From NCBI RefSeq assembly GCF_949987535.1, contig NC_080067.1, positions 81,803,985 to 81,867,984 on the forward strand: DNA of 64,000 nt. Direction: 5' to 3'. The notes below the pieces were generated by a model, which worked only from the letters and a program-made list of their open reading frames with translations, searched no databases and was not told the origin of the DNA. Origin of the DNA: Balaenoptera acutorostrata. Lineage: Eukaryota > Chordata > Mammalia > Artiodactyla > Balaenopteridae. This document shows, in pieces, positions 46,587 through 58,083 of this stretch. The translations under genes and the position numbers were made by a program. Position 1 is the stretch's first letter, and each line of letters starts with the position of its first letter.

Positions 46587-46650
46587 CCTTTTCTAACTGG
46601 TAATAGCTACTAGATATGAAAATAATCTTGCTTTTTGAGTAGCTGGTTTA
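45842..46650 (-). repeat. Old L1 (L1M) ORF2 C-terminal/3' region, antisense
   Basis: 'gtgtggtgtgaggtagggat', 'ggcacttttatcatgtacta', 'ggactttctggactgtttta' match the antisense ORF2 region. Contains the (GT)n tract at 46552-46586. Confidence 0.75.
46552..46586. repeat. (GT)n microsatellite
   Basis: About ten uninterrupted GT units followed by interrupted 'tatgtgtatgtgta'. Confidence 0.92.
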
Positions 46651-46699
46651 TAACTGGCTAAAGCCAGTATCAGAGGTATATTCATAGTCTTTAATGTTT

Positions 46700-47110
46700 T
46701 TATTATAGAACAAAAAATACTAAAAAATAATGAACCAATTACTCAACTCACAAAATCAAATAATAGAACAAACCAAAGGAGACCATTTCTTTTATTTATA
46801 TAAAATACATGAGTTCATTACAAAGTAGAAAAATGATATTAATGAATATGTTTAAGGACTAGTCTTGGAAACAGGAAATAGGCAAGGCCAACCAGACCAA
46901 CCAGAGAAAAACAGGAAATATAAATAAAATTTAGAAATGAGACTCTAACCACCGATCTGGAGTTGACGAAATGAGATTTCCGTGTTCAATTCTGATAATA
47001 CATTTGGAAATCTTCAAAGAAATGTATTTTTTCTAAGAAAATGAGAACTACCAAAATTGACTAAAAAAAGAAATTGGAAACCTGAAAAGTTCAGTGGAAG
47101 AAATTAGAAG
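46700..47110 (+). repeat. Old L1 (L1M) ORF2 fragment
   Basis: 'tagaacaaaccaaaggagac', 'ggcaaggccaaccagaccaa', 'agaactaccaaaattgacta', 'gaaattggaaacctgaaaag' match L1M ORF2 in sense orientation, opposite to the piece just left of it. Confidence 0.75.
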
Positions 47111-48109
47111 ATGGAGGAAACATCTCCTGAAAACATGCTGGATCCACATAGTTTTGTGGATGAGTTCATTAAACCCTTCAAGGAACAGATCGTTCCAAGC
47201 TCTGTATTCATAGCACAAAGGTTATTTATAGCATAAATGTAATGTTTCTTTCAAGTTCTCTCTCACCTTTATGCATTCAGCTCTGTTAATTTCTTAGAAG
47301 ACTAGGATTTGGGGTGGGTGGAAGACATCTTAGAGGGGATGAAGTTTCCCTGGACAACATCCCAGCCAGATGGTTCTCCAGCCTCCTTGTGAAGACTTCT
47401 GGGGATGGAGATCTATCATGTTACACTTGGTCCCTTTCATTGTTCAGGCATTGTTACCCTTCCTTGTATCAGCTTAAATCTGCCTAGATTTTGGACCTGT
47501 TCATCCCTGTTCTGGAGCTATGCAGCACATACATTGTTTTATACAAGAGCTCTTTATATATTTGAAGACAGTTATGTCCTCCTTGTGGTGTGTTTTATTC
47601 CAGGCTAAATATACCTATTTCCATCAACTAGCCTTTATGTTCCTTCAGTAAACATCTGTTGAGCACCAGCAAGGTGCCAGCGGGGCAGTAGGCATGGTCA
47701 TCACCTCACAGATCATGAGCCCCTTCATCCATGCCCAGTTAACCTGTGGCACCTGGCAGTGGTGGTCAGGCAGCATGCAGCTGCCCTCTCCTTGTTCACA
47801 CACCATGCTCTGTAATATAGCTTAAGACTGAATGATGTTTCGGAGACTCCTGCCAGCTCCTTTTACACATGAGCTGCCCCTGCCACTCCGATTTTGTCTA
47901 GTTGATGATTTAGAACCTTCACAGTACTTGTTCTCTGCTAAATTTCTGTTTATTTGGACATTTGTTCTTTTAGCATGTTGATTCTGTTAGCCTATGTGCC
48001 CCCCAGTATTGATGGTAACTCTAGTTCTCATGAGCAGCTTTGCAGTCTTAGTTCAAGTAATTAATAAAAATGTTGGTGCAAAGGAGAAATATGAAGTCCT
48101 GGGACTTAC
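47111..48109. other. MYLK intron, no gene recognised
   Basis: About 1 kb. A short L2-like piece ('catctgttgagcaccagcaa') lies at 47650-47700. Confidence 0.5.
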
Positions 48110-48260
48110 CAGAGAGACCAGGTCATTAATGTAAAAATACTGGTTGATCACCTACTACGTGCCAAGGAGTTGGTGATTCACTGATGAGCCAAACCTCTGT
48201 AGTTCTTTCCACAAGCAGTTATGGTCTAGTGCTATGAGACAGGCAAGAATAACTAAATAT
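48110..48260 (-). repeat. L2 LINE 3' fragment, antisense
   Basis: 'gatcacctactacgtgccaa' and 'gttatggtctagtgctatga' resemble the complement of the L2 3' end. Confidence 0.55.
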
Positions 48261-48550
48261 AGATGAATTATGAACACTGATGAAACCCACTGAAGAAAGA
48301 ACATGGGGTGCCCTGAAAGCATAACAGCATGACCTAGTTTGGGACATCAAGAAAGGTGTTTCTGAAATGATAGTTGAGCTGGGACATAAAGATGGGAGAG
48401 GAGAGACATCAGTCAACCGTCCACTCAGTAGTGGATTTAGTAGTCCTACTGGACATGGAGAGATCTTCAAAATAGGTAACATGTCTAGTTCCCCCTCTTA
48501 GGTAACTCACAGTCTTGTAGGGAGTTATGCTGAATGTGCCTGGAATAAAC

Positions 48551-48658
48551 AAAAGCATAAGCTGTGTGGTGGATAGTTGGTTGTTTCCAGCTTGGGCTAT
48601 TATGAATAAAGCAGATGTAGGCATTCATGTACAGAAAAAAAAAAAGCATAACCTGTGT
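48551..48658 (+). mobile_element. Tiny retro-insert: L1-antisense snippet, A-tail and 17-bp TSD
   Basis: Direct repeats 'aaaagcataagctgtgt' (48551-48567) and 'aaaagcataacctgtgt' (48642-48658) differ at one base. Between them lie 63 or so bases ('ttgtttccagcttgggctat', 'tatgaataaagcagatgtag') that are the antisense of a familiar L1 ORF2/3' segment, followed by an A run at 48635-48645. An A-tail plus TSD is the mark of retrotransposition, but the body is in antisense orientation to L1 relative to that tail. Confidence 0.65.
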
Positions 48659-51600
48659 TACTGGCATAGGTGCTGTCATCTCAGATTGTTGTTAGCCATT
48701 CTGATTCAAAATATTCTCATTTTTTCCAGTAAAGTCATCCAAATATTCTTGGAGTTCCAGTGTTTTGATGTTGAAGACTTTATAACACCAACTCCTCCTT
48801 GCACCTGGAGGTTGCCCATGAATCTCTTGTCAGATAATGTGTCCTGATTTTATATGGAAAGTATGGTCACTGTGCTTGCTGTAGGGCAGAAAGAAATATG
48901 AAAGGTGATGTAATGGTGATTAGTTTGGCCCAGATTTTCTGGAACAGGCCTGATTTTAAACAGATAAATGTCTGCTTGTTTTTAAAATGTGGTCACTTTA
49001 GGGAATAGTGTAAGTGCTGAAAGCTGGGCGGTGGGAGAGATCAGAGGGCGCTGCATAATTGGGGAGACTCTCTAGAGGGGGAGTGAGTGGTTCTGGAGGA
49101 GGGGGCAGAGAGGGGGAGGGTGTGGTGTCCTAGAACTGCTCCGCTCTTGGTCCCGCTAGCCGCACGTCTCTAAGGTATCTATCATGTTCACCTAATGGTG
49201 TATGGTGAGCATTTTTTAAAAGGACAAAATTAGGAGGATAAATCTGATGTAGGACACATCCTGTAGACAAATAGAAATAGAGCTTTGCAGCAGGGAAATA
49301 ACTGAGAATTGGTTGTATTGGCATTTAGCCCTGGCTGCAGGATATTTCTTTCCAGCTTTTAAAATAAGTACTATCTCTTTAGAGAGGGAGCTCTGACCCC
49401 AGTACACAGACTGCAGGTATATTTAGAGAAGGAGGCCCGCTGTGGCCTAGGTGTGGGGCGAGGGCTGGAGCAGCAGTGGCCTGAGCCCTGAGTGGTGTCA
49501 GGGATCTTTGCCCGGGTGAGTCACGCGGGTCTGGTGACCCAGCCGGGGAGCAGAGCTGAGGACTGACGCTGCTGTGGCCTGCGTGTGTGGTTTGCATGTC
49601 TGCTCTGGGGGCACACCCTGCCAGGGGCAGCAAGATCAGCTCCAGAGAAGCTGAGGGCCAAGGCAGTGCTGGTTTTTTCCACTTCTCCGTGTCCAGCAAA
49701 AGGAAGGGAAAAACACCAACCTTGGAAATGGGGCCCCGGCCCTGGACCCAGCTGAGCGGCTCTTGACAGAAAACGGCTTTGGAATAAACACCGCTCTCAC
49801 GCTTCCCTCCTGCCCCTGAGAGCGATGGGCTCTGGACCCCAGGCGTGCCCCTTCCTTCTGGCTGCGCACTGGCCTGCCTCCCCTTGGGATCTGGAATTCC
49901 CTGTCCTGCTCAGGCTCCAGTGGGCCCCGGTGTTGGTGAAGCAGCTACCATGGGAAGGTGTCGGGTGAGAGGCAGAAAGTGTTACCAGAATTCCCAGAGG
50001 CTAGGGTCTCCCTGAGAAGGAGCGAGTGGTGGCAGTAGAAAGAGTTAAGCTTTTCTAGGCTTAAGTGGATTCTTAGGGGCACAGGAAGTCTGCAGACCCT
50101 TTAGCACCCAACCTGAAGCTGACCCTTTGTGCTACGCAAAGTGTGAACCAGGCCATCTTTTCAGCAGCCCTCTTCCCTGAAAGCACCCCAGAGGCACCAT
50201 TCTTCCCTGTAAATTGCTTCTCCCTGCCACTTCCTGACACTCCCCCAGGGACTGGCATACCCATTCTTACCTCTTCCCTGTTCCTCGAGCCTGGAGTTGT
50301 GTGTAGCCGACTTGCTCTAAGTCAGTAAAAACCTAACTTATTAGGGTGACCCCGGTGCCTGCCAGCGCATCCACTCATGTTTAGCAGCTTCACGGACTGC
50401 ACCTGGAGTCCTCTGAGCTGGGTGGTCTGAGCAGTTACCCACACTGAGGCCGAGGCCAGGCCCAGCCTACAGGCTCCTCGACGCTGATGCTCTAACAGTG
50501 GCACCTATCGAATTTCTTGCAGTACTCTGTGATTAGAAAGGGAAACGCATGCCCAGGCTTTTTGCAGACCGTTTACCCTCCTCCTTTCACTAGGGATATT
50601 CTAAGACGTGGGGAGAAGGGCTATTTGGGCTGCAAAGCTCCCAACACAGGAAACCCTCAAGCTTCTCTTGTAGCAGTCTGGGAAATGGGCTGGTTTTGAT
50701 TCCTCCCGACCAGCCATGTGTTGGTCAGGCGTAAGCAGGCTCCACTGACCCTGAGCACACAGTTTTGGGGGCTGGGGGGTATCCTAGCCTTCTAGCCAGT
50801 GATTATGGCTGGGCCGCAGCCCCCATGGATCCCTGAGGATCACATACTTTAAAGGGACATTGGCAGGAGGGGGGAAAGGAAAGTTTGGGTTTTGTTTTCA
50901 CTAAATAGCTGGGCAACTTTTCCCTCCATTTTACCAGATGCTTCTTCAGAAAAGAAATATCAGTGGTTTGGACTGGGAAGTCTAAATCTGCTTTAAATGT
51001 GTGTTTCAAACTAGGACTCAAACCCCTTTGGCGTTCCCTGCCCCCAACATGCCACCAGCAGACACCCATGCCACCACCACGCCACTAGCACGCACAGGCT
51101 TGTTCACAATGGGACCTTCTATGAGGGTCCTGGCATTTGTTTCTGCTCGCTTTCCTGTGTCCCCTGGGACCCTGCCCTAAAATTCCTGAACAACAGCTTG
51201 TGCAAGAGCTGCACTGCATGCAACTGAGTTGGCAGGAGCAATGAATCAGGCATAAGTGGCTGTGGAGCACTGCCCGGATGACACTGGGATGTTTGCGGAG
51301 GGAGATTGGAGGAGGAGAAGGAGCCCCAGGGCTCCTCCCAGGCTGTGCTCCCACTGCCCTGGCCTGGGATCCATCTCCGCGCACCTGTCCTTGAGCCCGT
51401 CCCAGGGTGGGGACCCCGAGGGGCTGCCGCAAGGCTGGCAGAGCTGCTGGGAACCATCTCCCGCCTAGTCAAACTTGAGTGGCTGGTTCTCACCTACCCA
51501 GCTCTATCCGCCACCCCACCCCAGCTCCCTGGGGGCTGACGCTGTATTGGGAGGTGTCCCCCGGAGTCCTGCTCAGCTCACAGCAGCAGTACCACCATGG

Positions 51601-51942
51601 GGCTCCCCCCATCCCCCATGCGCTCCTTCAGTCCTCCGTCCACGCCTCTTCTGCGGCACTGACCATGCGCGCTCTGGTCGATTGCGTGCCCCTGTCATCC
51701 CGCAGGTGGGGTCCCACTCTAGGGTAGAGTACCAGTTGTCTTCATCTTATTTCCTGGCGTGGAGAGAAGACCTGTGTGGCAGGGGTACAGTGAGCAAGGA
51801 TGGAGCGGGGAGAGAAATAGGCAGGGGCCAGGGCACACAGGGCCTTGTAAGCCATGGTAATTGGGTTTTATTCTTAGTACAATGAGAAACCATTGGAAAT
51901 TTTTAAAATAGAGGAGTGACTTTGGTCTGATTTACATGTTTT
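48659..51942. other. MYLK intron, long repeat-poor stretch
   Basis: About 3.3 kb with no named transposon. It holds an AP-1 consensus at 49517 in a G+C-rich segment (49.4-49.9 kb) and another G+C-rich part at 51.3-51.7 kb. ORFs on both strands at 51.1-51.9 kb have no splice or domain support. Confidence 0.55.
49517..49523 (+). promoter_or_regulatory. AP-1 consensus TGAGTCA
   Basis: A perfect TGAGTCA lies in 'gggtgagtcacgcgggtc', inside non-repeat, G+C-rich intronic DNA. A 7-mer occurs by chance about every 8 kb per window counting the palindrome-like site once, so alone it is weak evidence. Confidence 0.3.
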
Positions 51943-51958
51943 CAAACTTTTATTTCTT

Positions 51959-52246
51959 TTTTTTTTTTTTTTTTTTTTATCTATGGCTGTGTTGGGTCTT
52001 CGTTTCTGTGCGAGGGCTTTTTCTTGTTGCAGCAAGTGGGGGCCACTCTTCATCGCGGTGCGCGGGCCTCTCACTATCGCGGCCTCTCTTGTTGCGGAGC
52101 ACAGGCTCCAGACGCGCAGGCTCAGTAGTTGTGGCGCACGGGCTTAGTTCCTCCGCGGCATGTGGGATCTTCCCGGACCAGGGCTCGAACCTGTGTCCCC
52201 TGCATTGGCAGGCAGATTCTCAACCACTGCGCCACCAGGGAAGCCC
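51959..52246 (-). mobile_element. CHR-type SINE, antisense, perfect 16-bp TSD
   Basis: Flanked by 'caaacttttatttctt' at 51943-51958 and 52247-52262. It belongs with the 41.6-kb and 57.2-kb copies ('gcctctcactatcgcggcct'). Its tail is a nearly pure T run on the + strand, which suggests a young insertion. Confidence 0.96.
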
Positions 52247-52294
52247 CAAACTTTTATTTCTTGATTTTAATACCTAACATAAAGCTATTGTACC

Positions 52295-52380
52295 AAAGGC
52301 AGTGTAGTATTTGGCAAAGGGATAAACATACAGATAATTGAAACAGAGTTCAAAAATAGATCCATATATATATGACTCAC
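52295..52380 (+). repeat. Old L1 ORF2 fragment
   Basis: 'caaagggataaacatacaga' then 'aaaatagatccatatatata' resembles a sense-strand L1 ORF2 segment. Confidence 0.5.
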
Positions 52381-52384
52381 TGAT

Positions 52385-53110
52385 TTTTTTTTATTGTGTT
52401 AAGTATACATAGCAGAAAATTGACCATTTTAAACATGTTTAAGTGTACGTACAGTTCAGTAGTATTAAATACATTCAAATGGTGTGCAACTAACACCACC
52501 ACCCATTTCCCAAACTTTTTCCATCTTACAAAATGGAAATTCTGTACCTATTAAACACTAACTCCCCATTTCACGCCTCCTCCCAGCCCTGGCAACTACC
52601 ATTCTATTTTCTGTCTCCATGAATTTCATCACACTAGGTCCTCATCTAAGTGGAGTCATCTAAGTGTTTGTCCTTTTGTGACTGGCTTATTTCACTCAGC
52701 TTAATGTCCTCCAGGTTCATCCATGTTGTAGCATGTGTCACGATTTCCTTCCTTTTTAAGGCTGAATAATATTTCATTTTATGTATATATCACATTTTGT
52801 TTATCCAGGCATCCATTGATGGACACTTGGATTGCTTCTGCCTCTTGGCTATGTGAATAGTGCTGCTGTGAACATGGGTGTACAAATATCTGTTCATGTC
52901 CCTCCTTTCAGTTCTTTTGGGTTTATACCCAGAAGTGGAATTGCTGGATTGTATGGTAATTCTACTTTTAATTTTGGGGGAAACCACCATACTGTTTTCT
53001 ATAGCAGCTATACCATTCTGTATTCTCACCAGCAGTACACAGGGATTCCAGTTTCTCCACATCTTTGCTTATTTTCTGTTTTGTTGTTGTTGTTGTTTTT
53101 ATGATAACCA
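52385..53110 (-). repeat. Old L1 (L1M) 3' end, antisense
   Basis: 'gaccattttaaacatgttta', 'gtattaaatacattcaaatg', 'gcttatttcactcagcttaa', 'ggctgaataatatttcattt', 'ccagaagtggaattgctgga' are antisense L1MA/B 3' sequence. A GTT microsatellite lies at 53082-53096. Confidence 0.87.
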
Positions 53111-53899
53111 TCCTTAAAATGAGTTTTTATTAAAAGAAAATGAAAACTTATTAATCTGTGGGGACAAATAGAATGAGAGAGAGACAACAGCTGATGAGCC
53201 ATGTCAGTGAATTGATGGTTGATGGAAAATGAATAGATGATTGGCTGACGGGTTTTAGCTTTCTGTGTTGTGCTGTGCCTGTGGCTAGGGAGTGGGAAAT
53301 AAGAAAAAGTAAGCCTGCCTGTGCCAAAACAATTCCTAAAGAGGCTGAGAAGTGGGAGGCACCATGTATTTTGAAAGCCTGGGTTGTGGAGTGAAGCTGA
53401 AAACTGGCGGATTGGTTAAAAATGTAATAAGGAGCAGTTAGGGTCCCCAGTCCCCTTCCATACTCCATGCGCCGGGCCACTGCTCCTCCTCTTCACCTGA
53501 AAGATCGAAGCTTCTCTGAGGAGAAACTGAACTTGACCAACTCTCAACTCCTGGGCACAAGGCACAGCTGCAGGCAGGGTGAGGTGTTGTACTCGAAAGG
53601 GCAAGGGGCTTAGTGAAAGTCACCGTATGAGATGAGACCCCTCAAGGCCTTCCCTCAGTCAGAGTCCCAAATGCTGGTAGACAGACTTAATTACTGTGTC
53701 CAAACCACCACCACCTAAGCAGGGAATCAGAAGATTTTCTCTTTGTGAAAACTGATCATCTCAAGAAACAAGATCCACAGATATGGATAGTTGAGAGTTT
53801 TAACCCATTCACACTACTGGGAGAGCCAACAAATTGATAAGGCCCCACTTGTGTGCACAGAGCTTTTAATTTCTTCACTCACATGCTTGAAGAGTCAGT
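53111..53899. other. MYLK intron, no feature recognised
   Basis: About 0.8 kb; nothing named. Confidence 0.5.
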
Positions 53900-55250
53900 G
53901 AAGGACCATCAGCTGTTCAAGGGAAGCCTCTGTTATGAAAGAAACAAAAAGAACCAGAAAAGGAACCAAGTAGGAACCGAAGACTACAGAAGACTTTGAA
54001 GACATTTCATCTCACTGCAGAGATAAGATGTTGCTTCCATTAAACAAGAAGAGATTATTCAAAGCAGTTTTGAAAAACTGAGAAAGAAGATTTTTAAAAA
54101 AATTAATGATGGCTAAAATGATAACTTCAATAGACTGGCTGGAAGATAGAGTCAAGGAAATCTCCCAGAGAGAACAAAAAGAGGGGAGAAATAAATGAGA
54201 AAAGAAAAGAAATGTAAAGGGTCAGTCTAGTAGGGCTAATATCCAACTCGGGAATTCTGTAAAGAGAACATAGTAAAAAACAGTAGAGAGAGAATTGTCA
54301 AAACACAAAAATTCCTCAAAATTGAAAGATATGCATTGCCAATATTGAAAAGACCTATTACCAAGGGTCCAATACAATGAGTGAACTAAGACCCACACCA
54401 AAGCAAATCGTCATGGAATTCTAGACTGTCGGGGATAAAGAGAAGATTCTAAAAGTTTGGAAGGAAAACACACACACATGCACACACACACCACACACCA
54501 GGTCATAGAGGAAGGACCGCCTTGGCGTTATACCTCTCACAGCAACACTGGATGCCAGAATCATTGCCTGCAAATGCCATGAAGCAACACCTTCAAAATT
54601 CTGAAAAGAAAAAGATTTTCTGCTCTAATTCCTTTCCTAGATAAACTGTAAGTTGAGTATAAAGTAGAATATTGACACTTTTGGAAATGCCAGGTTTAAA
54701 AATTTAACTTTAAGAAAGGTTAAATTGTTCTTAAGAAACCACTGGAAGGGGACATGTTTAACCAAAGTGGATGGTTAAAGAGGATGGGTGACTGAAAGTC
54801 CCTGGACCACTGTGTGTCAAGCCTAGACAGCATCGAGTTTAGATTGGAGGACAACGACAGAAGATTCCAGAAGGGCTCTCTCCAAGGAAGAAAAAAATAA
54901 AAGCCACTGATGAATTCATTATCTGATGCATTTGACCATTGTTGAGAAGAATTTTATAGTTCTCTTGAGAAGTTGGGTTCTTAAAAAACGAATCAAACCA
55001 AAAGTATGGCAGGTATTAACTCCGGGAAAAATGTAATTGTAATATACTATGTAGCTTGGCAATGAGCAAAGTTAGAATGAAGCAAATACTAACACACTGG
55101 CTTAATAAAGATTGGGATGTGGTTATTGGGGGGGTGGGGGGAAGGGTTTATGTGGGGGAATATTTGAGAACTGAAAGCTCATATTCCATATAGAGATGTT
55201 AAGAAATAAAGTCTAAAATTAAAAAGAATAAAATAAGTAGTTGTGTAAGG
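53900..55250 (+). repeat. HAL1-like (ORF1-only L1 relative) remnant
   Basis: 'ggataaagagaagattctaa', 'gcaacactggatgccagaat', 'caccttcaaaattctgaaaa' and 'tggaaatgccaggtttaaaa' follow the order of the HAL1 element, a non-autonomous LINE with an ORF1 only. No frame remains open. A CA-rich tract lies at 54470-54497. Confidence 0.65.
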
Positions 55251-55280
55251 CTGTTATTTAGAAATACAGGGAAAAAAATA

Positions 55281-56654
55281 CCAAAAGAAATGGCTAAAAG
55301 ACTTGAAAGTGATTTCCTGAAGGAAGTGGAAATTGGGGGTGGGAGGGGTAGAGCAGAGGCCTGCTTTTTTTTTTTTTTTTTAATGACTTAATGTACATTT
55401 TGACCATGTACCTGTCTTGGTGAGAGTGAAAACATGTTTGATTGTGTTTTTCAGCCCAGTGGGCAGTCAGACACTGACGTTGCCCAGGGAGCAGCTTTCG
55501 ATTCCTTATCTGGCATGATTCTCCATGCCGATCAGGGTACCTTTGAGCAGCAGGGCCTGGGGAGGACATTCTGCCATAGAGTAGCAAACTCACACAGCTG
55601 CGTTCTACCCTTTGTGCCAGGTATTTTCTGACAGCATCACAGAGACCTCCTCCTGGCCGTACTGATGCAGGCAGCCCGCAAGGTCCTGCTGCCAAAGCCC
55701 CACCTGCTCCCCCACCTCCCTCTCAGGCTGCCACCTGGGCGAGTCCAAGCAGAATGCAGGCTTTGTGCGATGACGTGCGTGCGGAGCGGGTGGTCAGCAG
55801 CTGCCAGGGGAGCCCATTTAAGCCAAGGGGGCCAAGCCGAGATGTTCTCAGGTTGTTGGGACCCTCTGGTCACTTTGGCCCACCTTTGCTTTTAAACAGA
55901 ATCGCCTCATATGCTTAGAGAGTCCTCATAGGCCAGGACCTTCCCAGTACAATCTGTGGCCAGTTTTTGAGTCTTGTGGCATCTGGGCTGTGCTGTTTGA
56001 GGGGTCGCGAGCCATTGCCAAGTGAGCTGTGCGTTATTTGGGGGGGAGCCCTGTGTTCCATCTCTTCTGCCAGTGAAGTATGTCTCTCTCTCCCCAGATC
56101 CAACCGTGACTGGCCAGAAACTTTAGATTTATTACCCCAGATTTATTTCCTTCCCGAAACTTGCCCATGCCCTTGAAATTCCAGGGCTGCATAAGTCAGT
56201 GAGGCAGAAATCAAGGGGATGGTCTCTGTCTCAGAGTTGCACGTGGTATCACAGGAGTGGAATGATGGTGCAGACAAAACAATAGAGTGGATGTTTGTTT
56301 TAAAATGTGCTTTGTGATGTTACATAAAATCAATGATCACTTTTCAAAAGGGGTTTGCTCTTTAAATAAAAATAATAAGCCAGTTCAGCTAAGGCAGAAG
56401 GTGTTTTCAGTTTAAAGGGTTAGGTTTTTATCTAATTAAGGGTGTGATGCCTCGAAGTTGTCTATAAGAATTCGAGTTGTGTAAGATAAAGCTCAGCAAG
56501 CCCAGAAGTTCACAAAGTACCGGTATTTCTTAGGGCAGAAATACAGCTTCATGCTGTTAAAGCTGGGAGCTGAATGGATTCTAAGGTAACTTATTATAAG
56601 GAATTACTGACTTTGAAGAAAAGAAGAGACAGAGGATCTCACCTTTCAAATTTG
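55281..56654. other. MYLK intron with conserved-looking G+C-rich middle
   Basis: About 1.4 kb without named repeats after a T run at 55366-55380. The 55434-55900 part is G+C richer, starts after a reasonable acceptor-like 'gtttttcag' (55445-55453), and has several CpGs, but no frame that I can match to MYLK. Confidence 0.45.
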
Positions 56655-56840
56655 TTAATATACTATTGTACATATGCTATCTCATTTGATCAGAAACTTG
56701 TGCATGGAAGTGGATACTGATATCATCCTATCTTACAGTTGTATAAACTGAGGGTCAGATAAGTAACTTGCCCAAAGTCAGGCAACTGTTGCTTGGTGCA
56801 GCCAGCATCCAACACAAGTCTGTCTGATTCCAGATGCCAT
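56655..56840 (-). repeat. MIR SINE, antisense
   Basis: 'gctatctcatttgatcagaa', 'ttacagttgtataaactgag' and 'taacttgcccaaagtcaggc' are the complement of MIR. Confidence 0.75.
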
Positions 56841-57140
56841 ATACCTTCCTGAATTAGTCAGGACTCTTGTTTGCAAGTGACAAACCAACTCCATGGGCTA
56901 AGTGAAAGACATGTATTGTCTCATATGACTGAGTGGATCCCGGGTCTGCCATAGCTCTGCCAGGCTGTGCCTCCACCTCTTCTCTTCTTCGCTGTGTATG
57001 TGATGTCTTATTTTGCACAGGGCTTCCTTCCCTTAGGTGGAGGCAAGAAAACAGGGGGCAGGGATGGGAAAATATGGCTGTGGACAGATAGCTTCAGGCT
57101 TACACCTTCCCAGCTTGGGGTCCCTGTGAAGAGACAGTTT
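56841..57140. repeat. Probable unnamed old interspersed repeat
   Basis: 'gaattagtcaggactcttgt' then 'aagtgacaaaccaactccat' resembles a common mammalian repeat that I cannot name with confidence. Confidence 0.35.
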
Positions 57141-57151
57141 GGTCTCCCTTT

Positions 57152-57459
57152 TTTTTTATTTTTATTTTTTAATTAATTAATTTATTTATTTATTTTTGGC
57201 TGTGTTGGGTCTTCGTTTCTGTGCGAGGGCCCCCTCCAGCTGCGGCGAGCGGGGGCCACTCCTCACCGCGGTGCGCGGGCCCCTCACTATCACGGCCTCT
57301 CCCGTTGCGGAGCACAGGCTCCAGACGCGCCGGCCCAGCAGCTGTGGCACACGGGCCCAGCTGCTCCGCGGCACGCGGGATCCTCCCAGACCAGGGCTCG
57401 AACCCGCGTCCCCTGCACTGGCAGGCAGACTCTCAACCACTGCGCCACCAGGGAAGTCC
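57152..57459 (-). mobile_element. CHR-type SINE, antisense, with one-directional A-to-G-like divergence
   Basis: Flanked by 'ggtctcccttt' at 57141-57151 and 57460-57470. It is the same subfamily as the copies at 41.6 and 52.0 kb. Across about 57231-57431 I count some 23 T-to-C changes on the + strand (A-to-G on the SINE sense strand) against about 4 other changes relative to the consensus of its sisters. Its tail and 3'-most part are unchanged. See findings. Confidence 0.95.
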
Positions 57460-57470
57460 GGTCTCCCTTT

Positions 57471-58071
57471 ATTCTAATTGAAATTGCAGGGAAGAGCTCT
57501 GATTGGCTGACGTGGATCATGCTCATTTTGGAAGTCTGAGCGTTTTGGCCAGGAGGCGGCTGCCTAATGCATCTCCACCAGACTCACCTGTGGTGGGTAG
57601 AGGGGTGAGTCCGCTACCTCAAAGGAGTAGCTTACACTGGGAAAGGTAGGCGGGAGGTCCCGAGCAAATCAAACAAAACCAAGCCACAGCACTGATTTGT
57701 TAAACTTATATGATACCACACGCCTCTTTTTAATATTTTAATATATCTGAGAGTATATCTCAACTTGGCAGTAGAAACTGGAGAGTGAGCTCCCAGGCCA
57801 GCTTCACCAGCTGGAGATGCCGTGTCCTTGGACACCATCGTGATGGGGGTAAAGCCAGAACTCAGGGCTTTGAGTAGAGAGGTCTGCAGTAAGGCTGGAA
57901 TCCCACAGCCATCCCACAAGGACTAGAGTTCAAACAGAAGAACACTTGTTTTTATAGGAAAACTCTGAATTTGGAAAAACTAGGAAAACATCAATGTGAG
58001 AGTTTCCCTATTACACTTAGAATTCTATTTCTTTGTTGGACTGCTTCAGAATTTTAGGTGCTTGTGTCATT
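57471..58071. other. MYLK intron, no feature recognised
   Basis: About 0.6 kb between two SINEs in opposite orientation; nothing named. Confidence 0.5.
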
Positions 58072-58083
58072 GAAAGGGAATCA

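Noticed and set aside
51085..51885. ORFs of 115-136 codons in unique intron
   Set aside because: No splice-site pair, no known domain, and competing frames on both strands.
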